From Pseudomonas vlassakiae (GTDB lineage Bacteria > Pseudomonadota > Gammaproteobacteria > Pseudomonadales > Pseudomonadaceae), in the NCBI RefSeq assembly GCF_014269035.2, contig NZ_JABWRP020000007.1:124001-188000 (forward strand): a DNA stretch of 64,000 bases, read 5' to 3'. The stretch's first letter is position 1, and each line of letters opens with the position of its first letter. Below, in pieces: positions 36,209 through 45,118 of this stretch. A program made the translations under genes and the position numbers. The notes beneath the pieces are model-generated. The model searched no databases, had not been told where the DNA came from, and saw nothing but the letters and a program-made list of their open reading frames with translations.

Positions 36209-36613
36209 GAGCACCTCGGTGATACAGGAAAAGTGACAGAACCCATTGATTTCATTGGTTCAATTGCCAGCGTAGACGCAAAGAATTTTTTTGCATCCCG
36301 TGCACAAGCTAAAAGTTGCTGTGTTGCGCTAAGTCAAAGTTTTCTGCGGGGCTCAGTCATCCATGGCGTAGTGATGGTCAAGGGCTTATCCAGCCAAGGG
36401 TATGCTCGATTTTGTGAAAGAAGTATAAAAAAAGGGTCGCGTTATCATTACATTGCACCGGCAGACAGCTGCGGTTCAGGTTGCCGGCCAAGTGTGAAGC
36501 TAACAAGAAATTTAATACGCATAAACATCCATTCGAATGGCTGTAAAACTGAGCGTTTAGTTGCCGGTTTAGAAGCTGTTAGTTGACGCTTGGCAGCGCT
36601 GCAAGGGGCGTGC
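36209..36613. promoter_or_regulatory. AT-rich upstream region of the arn operon
   Basis: 405 bases, clearly lower in GC than its flanks, with runs such as AAGAATTTTTTTGC and AAGTATAAAAAAAGGG. It must contain the arnB promoter and the 3' end of the upstream transferase transcript. A plus-strand open frame (36233-36586) has no coding character. GTTTAG words 12 bases apart at 36555-36572 resemble a PhoP box loosely but have the wrong period and face away from arnB, so no operator is claimed. Confidence 0.5.
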
Positions 36614-38128
36614 CTAGGCCTTGGGAATATAAGCCACGCTTTGATCATCACGGGTGTGTAGCCACTGCTCGCCACGGCTGGGCTGGGTGGTGACCACTTG
36701 GTGGTCGTATTCCAGGTAGCCAAGGGGGGGCGTCTCGCCATGGCGGTAATGCGCGACGATGATCGTGCGCTGCGGGTCCCAGTGCTTGCCGCTGGTGCGC
36801 TCCAGCCAGGCCATCAACGTCGCGGTGTTGCCACTGCGGGGGTAATGCTCGGTCTGCGCCACATAGTAGAAGGGGGCACCACCCGTTTGGAGGTACATTG
36901 GCACCTTGTTGTCCACCTCGACCATGACCAGCTGCCATTGCGCCAAGGGGGCCTGACGGCTCGCCTGTTCGCGTACCGCCTCACCGAAGCGGATCACGCC
37001 GCCGCCACCATTGCTCCACGGCACGAGGATACCCAGCACTGCCAGCAGCAACACGGCAGTCACCGCGAAACCGGCCTGCAGACGACGCCCGGTGTCTTCG
37101 CGCACGGCCATGCGCCGGGTAATCCACCAGGCACCGAGCAGCTGCGCGAACGGCACCAGCGGCAGCACATAGTAGCTGCGCCGGCTGCCGCTGGCGGTGA
37201 AGAACAGCATCAGCAGGCCAAGCCCTTGTACCAGCCAGCGGCTATTGGGCTCGATCCGCCGCCAGTGGCGCAGGGCAACCCACACGGCGATGATCCAGCA
37301 GGGTGCCCAGGGTAGGGTATAGATCGGCAGGTACACCAGGTAGGTGTAGATTGGCCCGAGGTTGTCGAATGGCTGGAAGAACCGCACCACATTCTCGCGC
37401 AGCACCAACCCCAGGCCGCTTTCGCCGTAATCAGGCGCGCCGTACAGGTGCGAGAGCAGAAACGGCAACATGTACAGCATGCCTGCCAGCAGCAGCGCAG
37501 CCAGCAGGCGCAGGTTCAGGTGGCGGCGCCAGCGGCCTTCGCCCAGCAGGTGCGGCAGCAACACCAGGCCAGGCAGGATGAAGCCGATCAAGCCCTTGAA
37601 CAACGACGTCAGCGCCAGTAGCCCGAAGAACCCGACGTAGCGCCAGAAGCGGGTATCGTCCGGCCCGCGGCAATACCACCAGACCGCTGCCAGTACGCCG
37701 CACACGGTGAGGATGTCGGCAGTGGCCACCCGTGCCCAGAACACGAAGTAGAAGGTCGTGGCCAGCATCCAGCCGGCGACCAGGCCGGTGCCCTTGCGGA
37801 ACAGGCGCTCGCCCAGCAGGTAGGTCAGCCAGACACTCAACCATGCCGCGACCACCGAGGACAGGCGCAGCGACCAAGGCCCCAGGCCACCGGTCAGCCA
37901 GGCGCTGGCTGTGATCAGCCAGTAGGACAGCAGGGGTTTGTCGTAATAGGCGCCGCCTTTCAGGTAGGGGTCAAAATAGTCTCCGCTTTGTAACATCTGC
38001 AGGGAAATGTTGGCCCAGCGGGTTTCTGCTCCCCATAACTCGCGACTGCCCAAGCCCAGCGTCAATAACAAGGCGGTGACGGCCAGCAGTAACAGCAAGG
38101 CGCGTTGCTCGGAAGTTCTGAAATTCAT
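36614..38128 (-). CDS. ArnT-like GT39/GT83 membrane glycosyltransferase
   Basis: 504 residues with about 12 helices. The first loop carries LWGAETRWANISLQMLQSGDYFDPYLKGG, aligning with ArnT's DETRYA region but with AETRWA, so the usual Asp is Ala while the Glu remains. The C-terminal soluble domain is short. It lies upstream of arnB in the same orientation but separated by 400 bases, so it is likely a separate unit. Substrate unknown; a lipid-phosphate-linked sugar is expected from the family. Confidence 0.82.
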   Translation of the reverse strand: MNFRTSEQRALLLLLAVTALLLTLGLGSRELWGAETRWANISLQMLQSGDYFDPYLKGGAYYDKPLLSYWLITASAWLTGGLGPWSLRLSSVVAAWLSVWLTYLLGERLFRKGTGLVAGWMLATTFYFVFWARVATADILTVCGVLAAVWWYCRGPDDTRFWRYVGFFGLLALTSLFKGLIGFILPGLVLLPHLLGEGRWRRHLNLRLLAALLLAGMLYMLPFLLSHLYGAPDYGESGLGLVLRENVVRFFQPFDNLGPIYTYLVYLPIYTLPWAPCWIIAVWVALRHWRRIEPNSRWLVQGLGLLMLFFTASGSRRSYYVLPLVPFAQLLGAWWITRRMAVREDTGRRLQAGFAVTAVLLLAVLGILVPWSNGGGGVIRFGEAVREQASRQAPLAQWQLVMVEVDNKVPMYLQTGGAPFYYVAQTEHYPRSGNTATLMAWLERTSGKHWDPQRTIIVAHYRHGETPPLGYLEYDHQVVTTQPSRGEQWLHTRDDQSVAYIPKA

Positions 38129-38232
38129 GACTGACTCTGCGGGTGGGCAAACTGTCGGCGAATCCTAGGCGGAGAAAAGTGCGGGAGGAGTGAAGGATTG
38201 GTGAAAAAGTTGGTGTTTGTGGTGCACAACCA

Positions 38233-38268
38233 TATAACTACACTAAATGGTTATTTAGTGTAGTTATA
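38233..38268. repeat. 36-bp palindrome, copy 1
   Basis: TATAACTACACTAAAT (38233-38248) and its perfect complement ATTTAGTGTAGTTATA (38253-38268) flank the spacer GGTT. A near-identical element occurs at 54909-54942. Sixteen perfect pairs with AT-rich content and no T-tail suggest a dimeric repressor operator or the residue of a small mobile element rather than a terminator. Confidence 0.85.
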
Positions 38269-38285
38269 AAAGAAGTGCATAACTA

Positions 38286-38622
38286 TTAACAGAAGCGGCG
38301 GGCGATCCATACCGTCTGGCCGCCACACTCAGGGTCTTCGACGATATGGTCCAATACCACGAAGCCGTGTTCACCCAGTTGTGCGGTGTATTCCTCAGGA
38401 TCCAGGCTCGCGTGATACAAGGTTTCGCCCTGGAAATTACCCAAAGCTTCACCCAGCGAGGTACCGCTGGTGAACATCAGAATGGCACCGGGTGCCGCAT
38501 GACGCTGGAACACAGGGAACATTCTGCGCTGATCATCGGGCCTGAGATGGAAAAAGCTGTTCCAGGCGAGGATCCCGTCGAACTGGAGATCGAGCGACAG
38601 CCTACGCATGTCTGCATGAATC
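38286..38622 (-). pseudogene. 3' half of a class I methyltransferase gene
   Basis: The frame encodes about 110 recognisable residues starting at ADMRRLSLDLQFDGILAW, then NSFFHLRPDDQRRMFPVF and GGQTVWIARR at the end. This corresponds to the part after SAM motif I of a roughly 200-residue methyltransferase. The SAM-binding N-terminal half is missing: upstream of about 38620 the DNA belongs to a different gene (see 38612-38953). The in-frame ATG at 38705 reads the other gene's DNA out of frame. A deletion fusion is the simplest explanation. Confidence 0.75.
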
Positions 38623-38953
38623 CATGAAGATCTTTCCAGTAATCGTACAGTCGCTCCAGGTAGTGAACAAACAGCGCCACCAAGGCTTACATGCCGGTTT
38701 TCCAAGCGACATTCCAGAGCAGAGGCTTATCTGGGAAGCGATTGATGAAGGGTAGCATATCGGCAACGAGGACCGACTTGCCTAGCACCATAGAGGCGAT
38801 CAGCACCGATGCCGAAACAGGCAGTTCGACCCCCGAACCTTTGATCATGAGTGTGCGAATCAGCGCCACGATGTGCAGGATCACGAAGAAGAACAGGGTC
38901 GGGGGCAGCACCTTTAGGAATTCATGTTTGATCTTCAGCATTATGGGTTTCAT
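38612..38953 (-). pseudogene. Truncated membrane protein with in-frame stop
   Basis: ATG 38953 with GAAGGAGG upstream opens a hydrophobic protein (VLPPTLFFFVILHIVALI, ASVLIASMVLGKSVLVADM, then PLLWNVAWKTGM). TAA at 38687-38689 interrupts it, but the same frame continues with ALVALFVHYLERLYDYWKD until about 38620, where methyltransferase sequence begins. So there are two lesions: a TAC/TAT-to-TAA nonsense change and loss of the 3' end. Original family is a small hypothetical inner-membrane protein; function unknown. Confidence 0.7.
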
Positions 38954-39659
38954 TAAAGCCTCCTTCTGATATTCAAGCGTCTGGCAATGACCACCCGATT
39001 TTTTTCAAGCGCAGCATTCAGGTATTCAGGTCCGGGCGACACTGTGCGTTCCCATACGATTGTCAGAGTAGGCCATCTCTTACCGAATGCTGGCTGAACA
39101 TCAAGCTAAGTCCCAGCCGGGTCAGTGCAATGGGAGTACCAGAGATAATTTCGGGCTTGACCACCCGCATTTGCTCTATTCACTGATCTACTTGCATGTC
39201 TTGGCTGGCGAGCCCGTCGGGACTGAAGATCCGCAGCTGCAAGCGGTCGAATACTACTCTCAGAAATGATGAACTGGCGAAGCCAATAAGCGCTGCTAGA
39301 TTTAGCGCATACCAACGCGGCCAGGGAGCAATAGAGTGAGCATACGCGAGGATATTGCGGTGCTAACGGGGACGTGTCGCCGAGCAACTGACGGGACAGG
39401 CCGATTCTATTGGGTATGTGCTGCTGGGTTTACTGACAAGCGGGCATGTCCTGTTCGAGCGACTGGGGGGCTGGCCAAGACCTGACCGGTCGTGTCTCTG
39501 GCGATGCACCGGGTCGCGTAAATACGGCGTATGCAGTTCACCCCGGACCTCCCTTGGACTTTACCGGCTAAGAACAATAGAGCAGGCGGATGGCGCGAAC
39601 CCATACTGCTGGTTCTTCGCGGGCGGGCAGTGGTTTCTTCCAGAGGAGTTGATCGCATC
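38954..39659. other. Gene-poor stretch, nothing recognised
   Basis: 706 bases between the truncated membrane gene and DUF2252. The open frames are short and do not show family motifs or the third-position GC bias of neighbouring genes. GAGGAGTTGATCGCATC at its end is the ribosome-binding site for the next gene. Confidence 0.5.
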
Positions 39660-41060
39660 ATGGCATCCCGACGCTCAGCTGTCCGCAAGCATACAGACGA
39701 CAGCGTACCCAACCCGATTTTTCGCGCGCGCGAGGAGCGCGTCGCCGATGGCAAGCGCTTGCGCGACAAGGTGCCGCGCGAGAGCCATGGCAAATGGAAG
39801 CCTGCGCCCAAGCGCGACGTCATCGCCCTGCTGGAAAAGTCCAACCGCGACCGCCTGCAGGACCTGGTGCCGATCCGCTATGGGCGCATGCTGCGCAGCC
39901 CATTCACCTTCCTGCGTGGCTCGGCAGCGCTGATGGCCTACGACCTGGCCCAGATCCCGAACATCGGGGTAAACGTGCAGGCCTGCGGCGATTGCCACTT
40001 ACTCAACTTTGGCCTGTTCGCCACCCCCGAGCGCAACCTCGTGTTCGACCTCAACGACTTCGACGAAACCCTGCCGGCGCCTTGGGAATGGGACATCAAG
40101 CGGCTGGTCGCCAGCTTTGCCGTGGCGGCCCGCGACAATGGCGCAGTCGACGCGCAAGCGCACAGAGCCGCGGTCGCCTGTGCCCGGGCTTACCGTGAAC
40201 ACCTGCGGCGTTTCTCGAAGATGAAGCCGCTGGAGGTCTGGTACTCGCGGCTGGACGCGCAGACGTTGATGGACACCGCGTCGGACGCCAAGGCCCGCAA
40301 GTTCCGCAAGCAACTGTTCGACCGCGCCCGCGAACGAGTAATGGAGAGCGTGTTTCCGAAGATCGCCGGGCAAGTGGGCGGTCAACCCCGCATCGTCGAT
40401 CAGCCACCAGTCATCCAGCATGTCGATGAGCCGGACTTCATCGAGCGCGTGCGCAGTGGGCTGGAGGCCTATCGGGCGAGCCTGTCGGACGAGCGCCGGG
40501 TGCTGCTGGACCGCTATCGCCTTGTGGATGCCGCGCTCAAGGTGGTCGGTATCGGCAGTGTGGGCACGCGCTGCTATATAGGGCTGTTGTTCTCCGAGGA
40601 AAACCACCCGTTGATCCTGCAGTTCAAGGAATCCTGCCGCTCGGTGCTGGAACCCTATGCTGGCAAGAGCCAGTACGACAACCAGGGGCAGCGGGTGGTG
40701 ATGGGCCAGCGGTTGATGCAGTCGTCCAGCGACATCTTCCTCGGCTGGGTCAGGGGCCCGGCCGGTTACGACTTCTTCGTCCGGCAATTGCGCGACATGA
40801 AGATGTCGGTGCCGCTGGAGCACATTAGCATCACGCAGCTGGAGCGCTATGCCGACTTCTGCGGCATGACCCTGGCGCGCGCCCACGCTAAGTCCGGCGA
40901 TGCCGCGACCATCACCGGTTACCTGGGCAAGAGCGACGTGTTCGACCAGGCCCTCGGCGACTTTGCCCTGCTGTATGCCGACCAGACCGAGCGCGACCAT
41001 GAGCGGTTGGTCAAGGCCGCACGCTCCGGTCGGGTGAAAGTGATCAACGAAGAGGAATGA
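39660..41060 (+). CDS. DUF2252 protein (kinase-like fold)
   Basis: Start set at ATG 39660 (MASRRSAVRKHTDD), 466 residues; the longer frame starting at 39531 reads into non-conserved DNA. DUF2252 blocks are clear: GRMLRSPFTFLRGSAALMA, CGDCHLLNFG, FDLNDFDETLPAPWEWDIKR and RVVMGQRLMQSSSDIFLGW. The HxxN...DxxDFDE pattern recalls the catalytic loop of aminoglycoside phosphotransferase-like kinases, so phosphotransfer is possible but unproven. Seven bases before the MscS gene, probably co-transcribed. Confidence 0.88.
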   Translation: MASRRSAVRKHTDDSVPNPIFRAREERVADGKRLRDKVPRESHGKWKPAPKRDVIALLEKSNRDRLQDLVPIRYGRMLRSPFTFLRGSAALMAYDLAQIPNIGVNVQACGDCHLLNFGLFATPERNLVFDLNDFDETLPAPWEWDIKRLVASFAVAARDNGAVDAQAHRAAVACARAYREHLRRFSKMKPLEVWYSRLDAQTLMDTASDAKARKFRKQLFDRARERVMESVFPKIAGQVGGQPRIVDQPPVIQHVDEPDFIERVRSGLEAYRASLSDERRVLLDRYRLVDAALKVVGIGSVGTRCYIGLLFSEENHPLILQFKESCRSVLEPYAGKSQYDNQGQRVVMGQRLMQSSSDIFLGWVRGPAGYDFFVRQLRDMKMSVPLEHISITQLERYADFCGMTLARAHAKSGDAATITGYLGKSDVFDQALGDFALLYADQTERDHERLVKAARSGRVKVINEEE

Positions 41061-41067
41061 CGGTGCG

Positions 41068-42705
41068 ATGACAGGCCTGCGCAAATGGCTATTGCTGGTC
41101 GTAATCCTGTTCGCGTGGGGGGCGATCGCCAGCGAACCACCGGGCAGTGCAACCGACGGTGTCCCCGGGGTGCCGGCCGACCTGCGGGTGGCCAACCGCA
41201 CGATTATCACCTTGCAGGCGACCCTGCTCGGCGAAACCCCGGCGGGCAGGGTGCAGCGGGCAACGGCGGTAATCGATGAGGCACTGCAAGGCACCGATGA
41301 GCCGCAGGTGCGCATCGATCCGATCCTCAACAGCCAATTGGTCATCCTGAATGGCCGGCGCGCCTTTATCGTTGCGCCACAGGACCTGGGCGTGGACGGC
41401 GGTGATACCCGTGTGGCAGCCGAGCGCGCCGTGGCGAATCTGCAGTTGGTGATCGACGAGACCCGGCAGGCGCGCAGCCTGCGCTTTCTGCTGACGGCTA
41501 CCGGCTTGTCGTTGCTGGCCACGCTGGTCTATCTGGTGCTGATCAAGGGCGCGAACTTCGCCCGCCTCAAGCTGCGGGCCTTGCTGCCTGCGTTGATGCG
41601 CAGCCGGGCGAGGGAGATCAAGGTCGGGCAGCTGTCGCTGTTCGACATGCAGTACGTGTACTTCTTCATCGACCGCCTGCTGCGCCTGCTGTACTGGGGA
41701 GTGGTGCTGCTGTTCAGCTACGAATGGCTGAGCTACGTGCTGTCGCGCTTCCCCTATACCCGGCCGTGGGGTGAAAGCCTCAACATCTACCTGATCGACA
41801 TGCTCAAGTTGTTGATGAATGGCGTTATAAACGCCATCCCCGGGATTGCCGTGGCCGTGATGATCTTTTTCATTGCCCGTGGCGTCAGCGGGTTCAGCCG
41901 GCGCCTGCTCGAGCGCCTGTCACGGCCGGGCACGCTCAAATGGCTGACCGCGGAAACCCTGCATCCGACCACCCGGCTGACCTCGCTGGCCATCTGGCTG
42001 TTCGCGCTGGTCATGGCCTACCCGTACTTGCCGGGCGCTGGCACGGACGCATTCAAGGGCCTCTCGGTGTTGCTCGGCCTGATGATCTCGCTGGGCGCCT
42101 CCAGCGTGGTGGGGCAGGCGGCCGCCGGGCTGATCCTGACCTATTCGCACACCCTGAAGGCGGGCGAGTATGTGCGCGTGGGCGAGCACGAGGGCACGGT
42201 CACCGAGGTGGGCATGTTCAACACCACCATTCGCACGGGGCTTGGCGAAGTGCTGACACTGCCGAACTCGATGATCACCGGGTCGGTGACCAAGAACTAC
42301 TCACGGGTCGGCCAAGGGAGCGGCTATGTTGTCGACACCGTGGTGACGATCGGCTACGACACGCCCTGGCGCCAGGTAGAGGCGATCCTGATCGAGGCGG
42401 CAGAGCGTACCGAGGGCATCCTGAGCACACCCAGGCCCCAGGTGTTCCAGACCGGGTTATCCGACTTCTACCCGGAATACCGCCTGGTCGCCCGGGCGAC
42501 GCCGGAGCAGCCGAAACCGCGGGCGGAGCTGCTGAGCATGCTGCATGCGAACATCCAGGACGGGTTCAACGCCTACGGCATCCAGATCATGTCGCCGCAC
42601 TACCAGGAAGACCCGTCCAAGGACAAATGGGTACCGCCGGAGAAATGGTATTCGGCCCCGGCCCGCCCGCCAGTGGACGGGCCGGACGACCGGACATCGA
42701 CCTAG
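41068..42705 (+). CDS. MscS-family mechanosensitive channel
   Basis: 545 residues. Signal peptide (MTGLRKWLLLVVILFAWGAIA), a periplasmic domain of about 115 residues, then about five transmembrane helices. The pore helix is glycine/alanine-rich (LSVLLGLMISLGASSVVGQAAAG), followed by the beta-domain VGEHEGTVTEVGMFNTTIRT and LPNSMITGSVTKNYS. Releases solutes on hypo-osmotic shock by family analogy. The large periplasmic N-terminus puts it among the longer YbdG/YnaI-type paralogues rather than MscS itself. Confidence 0.92.
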   Translation: MTGLRKWLLLVVILFAWGAIASEPPGSATDGVPGVPADLRVANRTIITLQATLLGETPAGRVQRATAVIDEALQGTDEPQVRIDPILNSQLVILNGRRAFIVAPQDLGVDGGDTRVAAERAVANLQLVIDETRQARSLRFLLTATGLSLLATLVYLVLIKGANFARLKLRALLPALMRSRAREIKVGQLSLFDMQYVYFFIDRLLRLLYWGVVLLFSYEWLSYVLSRFPYTRPWGESLNIYLIDMLKLLMNGVINAIPGIAVAVMIFFIARGVSGFSRRLLERLSRPGTLKWLTAETLHPTTRLTSLAIWLFALVMAYPYLPGAGTDAFKGLSVLLGLMISLGASSVVGQAAAGLILTYSHTLKAGEYVRVGEHEGTVTEVGMFNTTIRTGLGEVLTLPNSMITGSVTKNYSRVGQGSGYVVDTVVTIGYDTPWRQVEAILIEAAERTEGILSTPRPQVFQTGLSDFYPEYRLVARATPEQPKPRAELLSMLHANIQDGFNAYGIQIMSPHYQEDPSKDKWVPPEKWYSAPARPPVDGPDDRTST

Positions 42706-42720
42706 ACCTACTGGGCATCG

Positions 42721-42933
42721 GAGTAAGGCCGCCTCCCGCTGATACCGCGACAGCAGCAGACGCCCTTCGGCGCGGATCAGTTCCAGCTCGCTACCCAATG
42801 CCGCGCTCCGCGACGATTGTGCGTAGTCGAGCAGGCTGCGGTCGATGCGCAGGCTCTCGTCGGCAAACTCGACCTCCTGGCGCGCCAGCTGGTAGCGCAG
42901 CAGGCCGACACGGACCTGGGTGAGGATGGCCAT
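42721..42933 (-). pseudogene. Fragment of a TolC-family outer-membrane efflux gene
   Basis: About 70 codons on the minus strand read AILTQVRVGLLRYQLARQEV, then EFADESLRIDRSLLDYAQSS and LIRAEGRLLLSRYQREAALL. This is the heptad-rich helical barrel pattern of TolC-type outer membrane factors (about 450 residues when whole). No start, signal peptide or remaining domains exist on either side: the MscS gene ends 15 bases away and a glycine-zipper gene begins within 13 bases on the other strand. A relic left by deletion. Confidence 0.6.
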
Positions 42934-42945
42934 GGACAAGGCGCC

Positions 42946-43290
42946 ATGGCTGGTGAAACGGCTTCTACCGCAGTGGGTGGCGGCATTGGTGGCGCCTTGG
43001 GCAGTGTCGTTGGCCAGGCAATGGGCGGCAGTACCGGTGCGGCCATCGGTGCCGGGGTCGGTGGCGCCACAGGTGGCGCGGTCAGCGCCAAGCATGGCAA
43101 GAAGACCGAGGCGGCCATAGGTGGCGGCCTCGGCGCGGCAGGCGGGCAGATCACCGGGCAAAGCCTGGGTGGCACCACCAGCGGGACCGTGGGAGCAGGC
43201 CTGGGTGGCGCTGCGGGTAGCGCAGTCGGCAATAACCTGGCGGGCAGTGACGACCAACATTCTTCAGGCAAGCACAAGCATCATCATTGA
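42946..43290 (+). CDS. Glycine-zipper hypothetical protein
   Basis: ATG 42946 (MAGETASTAVGGGIGG) gives 114 residues: a glycine-zipper array of GxxxG repeats (GGALGSVVGQAMGGSTGAAIG) and a His-rich tail ending SSGKHKHHH that could bind metal. The ribosome-binding site is weak, and the 5' flank is TolC-relic DNA, so the original promoter or N-terminus may be lost. Such proteins often sit in or across membranes; function unknown. Confidence 0.55.
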   Translation: MAGETASTAVGGGIGGALGSVVGQAMGGSTGAAIGAGVGGATGGAVSAKHGKKTEAAIGGGLGAAGGQITGQSLGGTTSGTVGAGLGGAAGSAVGNNLAGSDDQHSSGKHKHHH

Positions 43291-43316
43291 TGGCTGCTCG
43301 TGACGCATCTTTTGTT

Positions 43317-44327
43317 TCAGTCGACGTTAATTTGCGTAATGAAGGGTTCGCCAAAGGCTATGCGGTGCTCCAATGGCGTCATGTCAAACCAGCGCTGATG
43401 AGCCCGGCAGAACGACGTAGGGCGTTTGTAGCCCAGTTCGCTTGATATCTGATTGATGTTCAAGCTGGTCTTACGCAGCATGTGTTCGGCCTGATTACGG
43501 CGAATGCCATCCAGAAACGCCTCGAACTCCACCCCGTCCTGGGCAAGATGCCGCTGCAGTGTTCTGGGGTGCAGTTTCAAAGATTCAGCCACCAGTTCCA
43601 GGGTCGCGCGATGCAGGGGCAGGAGCATCTGGATCTTGCGTTTGACTTGCGCGTGCAGATCATCTGAATGATCACTCTGGGCTTCAAGGAAGAAGCGCAG
43701 CATCGCATGCAGTTCGGTATCCTGACCCACGCTGGGCTCCAATAACACGCCTGGCAAAAAGATCAGGCTGTCTTGTTCCTGTTCAAACAACACAGGGCAT
43801 TTAAAATAATTCTGATATCCCGCGGTTTCGCACAACGGCGAATGCCTGAAGGTAATGGCCTTGGGCCGAAACCCGGAGCCGCGAACTTCCGCAATGAGCA
43901 GCATGACTGCCAACATCGCGTGCTCGACGGTGATGGGGTTGTTCCTATCAGCGGGCATTAGGCTGTAAAGCAACAGCACTGTCTGACCGGGCCGGTTTTC
44001 CAGCCGGTAGTGGACGCTTGGCGAGCAACTGTAGATATATCGCATGATCGCCACCAGAGCATGCCCGACCGTGGGTGCAGAGGTGGCCAGGCAACGCAGC
44101 GCGCCCTTGAACAAGGCGCCCGGATGCAGACTTTGCTGCAAGCCATAACTGGGCAGCGCCAATTGTCTGGACTGGGCAGCCAAAGCGTTGAATAAGACCT
44201 TGTGTGAATACTCGCCACCAGTATCGAGCCCACCTAGCGAGAGGATGAGGTAATCGTTCGGCGCGCCAGCCTCAGGTGGCTGCGCGCTTTTGACCGTGGT
44301 TTGTGTTATGCCGTGGATACCTTCCAT
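43317..44327 (-). CDS. AraC-family regulator (arabinose-binding-like N-domain)
   Basis: Start set at ATG 44327 (MEGIHGITQTTVKSAQ), 336 residues; an upstream GTG is possible. The N-terminal about 210 residues match the PF12625 'Arabinose_bd' type found in OruR/ArgR-like regulators. The C-terminal AraC DNA-binding domain has LKLHPRTLQRHLAQDGVEF and LNINQISSELGYKRPTSFCR. At the downstream end of the alkylsulfatase island, same strand; likely a local activator, effector unknown. Confidence 0.9.
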   Translation of the reverse strand: MEGIHGITQTTVKSAQPPEAGAPNDYLILSLGGLDTGGEYSHKVLFNALAAQSRQLALPSYGLQQSLHPGALFKGALRCLATSAPTVGHALVAIMRYIYSCSPSVHYRLENRPGQTVLLLYSLMPADRNNPITVEHAMLAVMLLIAEVRGSGFRPKAITFRHSPLCETAGYQNYFKCPVLFEQEQDSLIFLPGVLLEPSVGQDTELHAMLRFFLEAQSDHSDDLHAQVKRKIQMLLPLHRATLELVAESLKLHPRTLQRHLAQDGVEFEAFLDGIRRNQAEHMLRKTSLNINQISSELGYKRPTSFCRAHQRWFDMTPLEHRIAFGEPFITQINVD

Positions 44328-44405
44328 AGAATCTTTGGCCTCTCTCTTGTACCCGTGGAGCAAGGAATGGCCCACTACCACCTACTGGTATGTGAGCCAT
44401 TACTG

Positions 44406-45074
44406 TCATTTTTTCAGCGACTGGAATGACTTGACCATGTCTCGTGCCCAACCATCCAGAACTGCTTTGGCGTCCTTCGCCTGCATGACTTGTGAGGAGT
44501 TTTCAAGGTCGGTACCCGCGCCCTTGCGCACCACCTCGGCGACGACCTGGTTTGAGTTGCCATCAATGAAGGCCGCTTCAGTTGCGACGCTGGTGTCCTG
44601 ATCGCGGATGCCCGTGGCAGTACTGATGCCTGCAGCAATCAGCGCAATCGGGATTACTTCGTATGGGCGCAGCCCTTTGGTGGACGCACTGACAGCGGTA
44701 ATGGCCGGGCGGACGATCAGCACATTCGGCCCTGGACTGGTGGCCAAGGGCAATACCTTGGAAAATTCGTTTTTCAATGCCTGATCGTAATACTGGGTAA
44801 TACCCGTCAAGGTGTTCTGAGGGACCTTTTCAGTCGGTTGTGGTTTCGGATAGAACTGGCTCGGTTCGATGAAGACGCTGCTATAAGTGCTGGAATTGAT
44901 GCCGGGTTTGATCCAGCGCATGACCGGTGCACCGCTTGGCGATTTTTCTTCCTTAAGGATGCTGTAGTCCTTCAGAAAACCTGAATACTGCTCAGGCTCC
45001 ACATACTTGCTAGCGCAGCCACCGAGCAGCAAGGATGACAGGCATACGGTTGCGGCAATCGACTTGAGTTTCAT
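44406..45074 (-). CDS. DUF3313 lipoprotein
   Basis: 222 residues with lipobox LLLGGC at residue 20 and the DUF3313 body (EQYSGFLKDYSILKEE, RWIKPGINSSTYSSVFIEP). Likely outer-membrane-anchored facing the periplasm. In this island it sits between the AraC regulator and the FadL porin; DUF3313 proteins are often found with transport or catabolic genes, but their role is not known. Confidence 0.88.
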   Translation of the reverse strand: MKLKSIAATVCLSSLLLGGCASKYVEPEQYSGFLKDYSILKEEKSPSGAPVMRWIKPGINSSTYSSVFIEPSQFYPKPQPTEKVPQNTLTGITQYYDQALKNEFSKVLPLATSPGPNVLIVRPAITAVSASTKGLRPYEVIPIALIAAGISTATGIRDQDTSVATEAAFIDGNSNQVVAEVVRKGAGTDLENSSQVMQAKDAKAVLDGWARDMVKSFQSLKK

Positions 45075-45118
45075 ACGTTCTCCCTCTCTGATAGCAAATC
45101 CTGTACATCGGTGTTCAT

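Noticed and set aside
36555..36572. GTTTAG repeat resembling a PhoP box near the arn operon
   Set aside because: The hexamers start 12 rather than 11 bases apart, and the orientation faces away from arnB, so no PhoP site is claimed.
36233..36586. Plus-strand 117-codon frame in the arn upstream region
   Set aside because: Composition is noncoding-like, no ribosome-binding site and no recognisable family.
39087..39269. 60-codon frame before DUF2252
   Set aside because: No coding signature; the surrounding 700 bases look noncoding.
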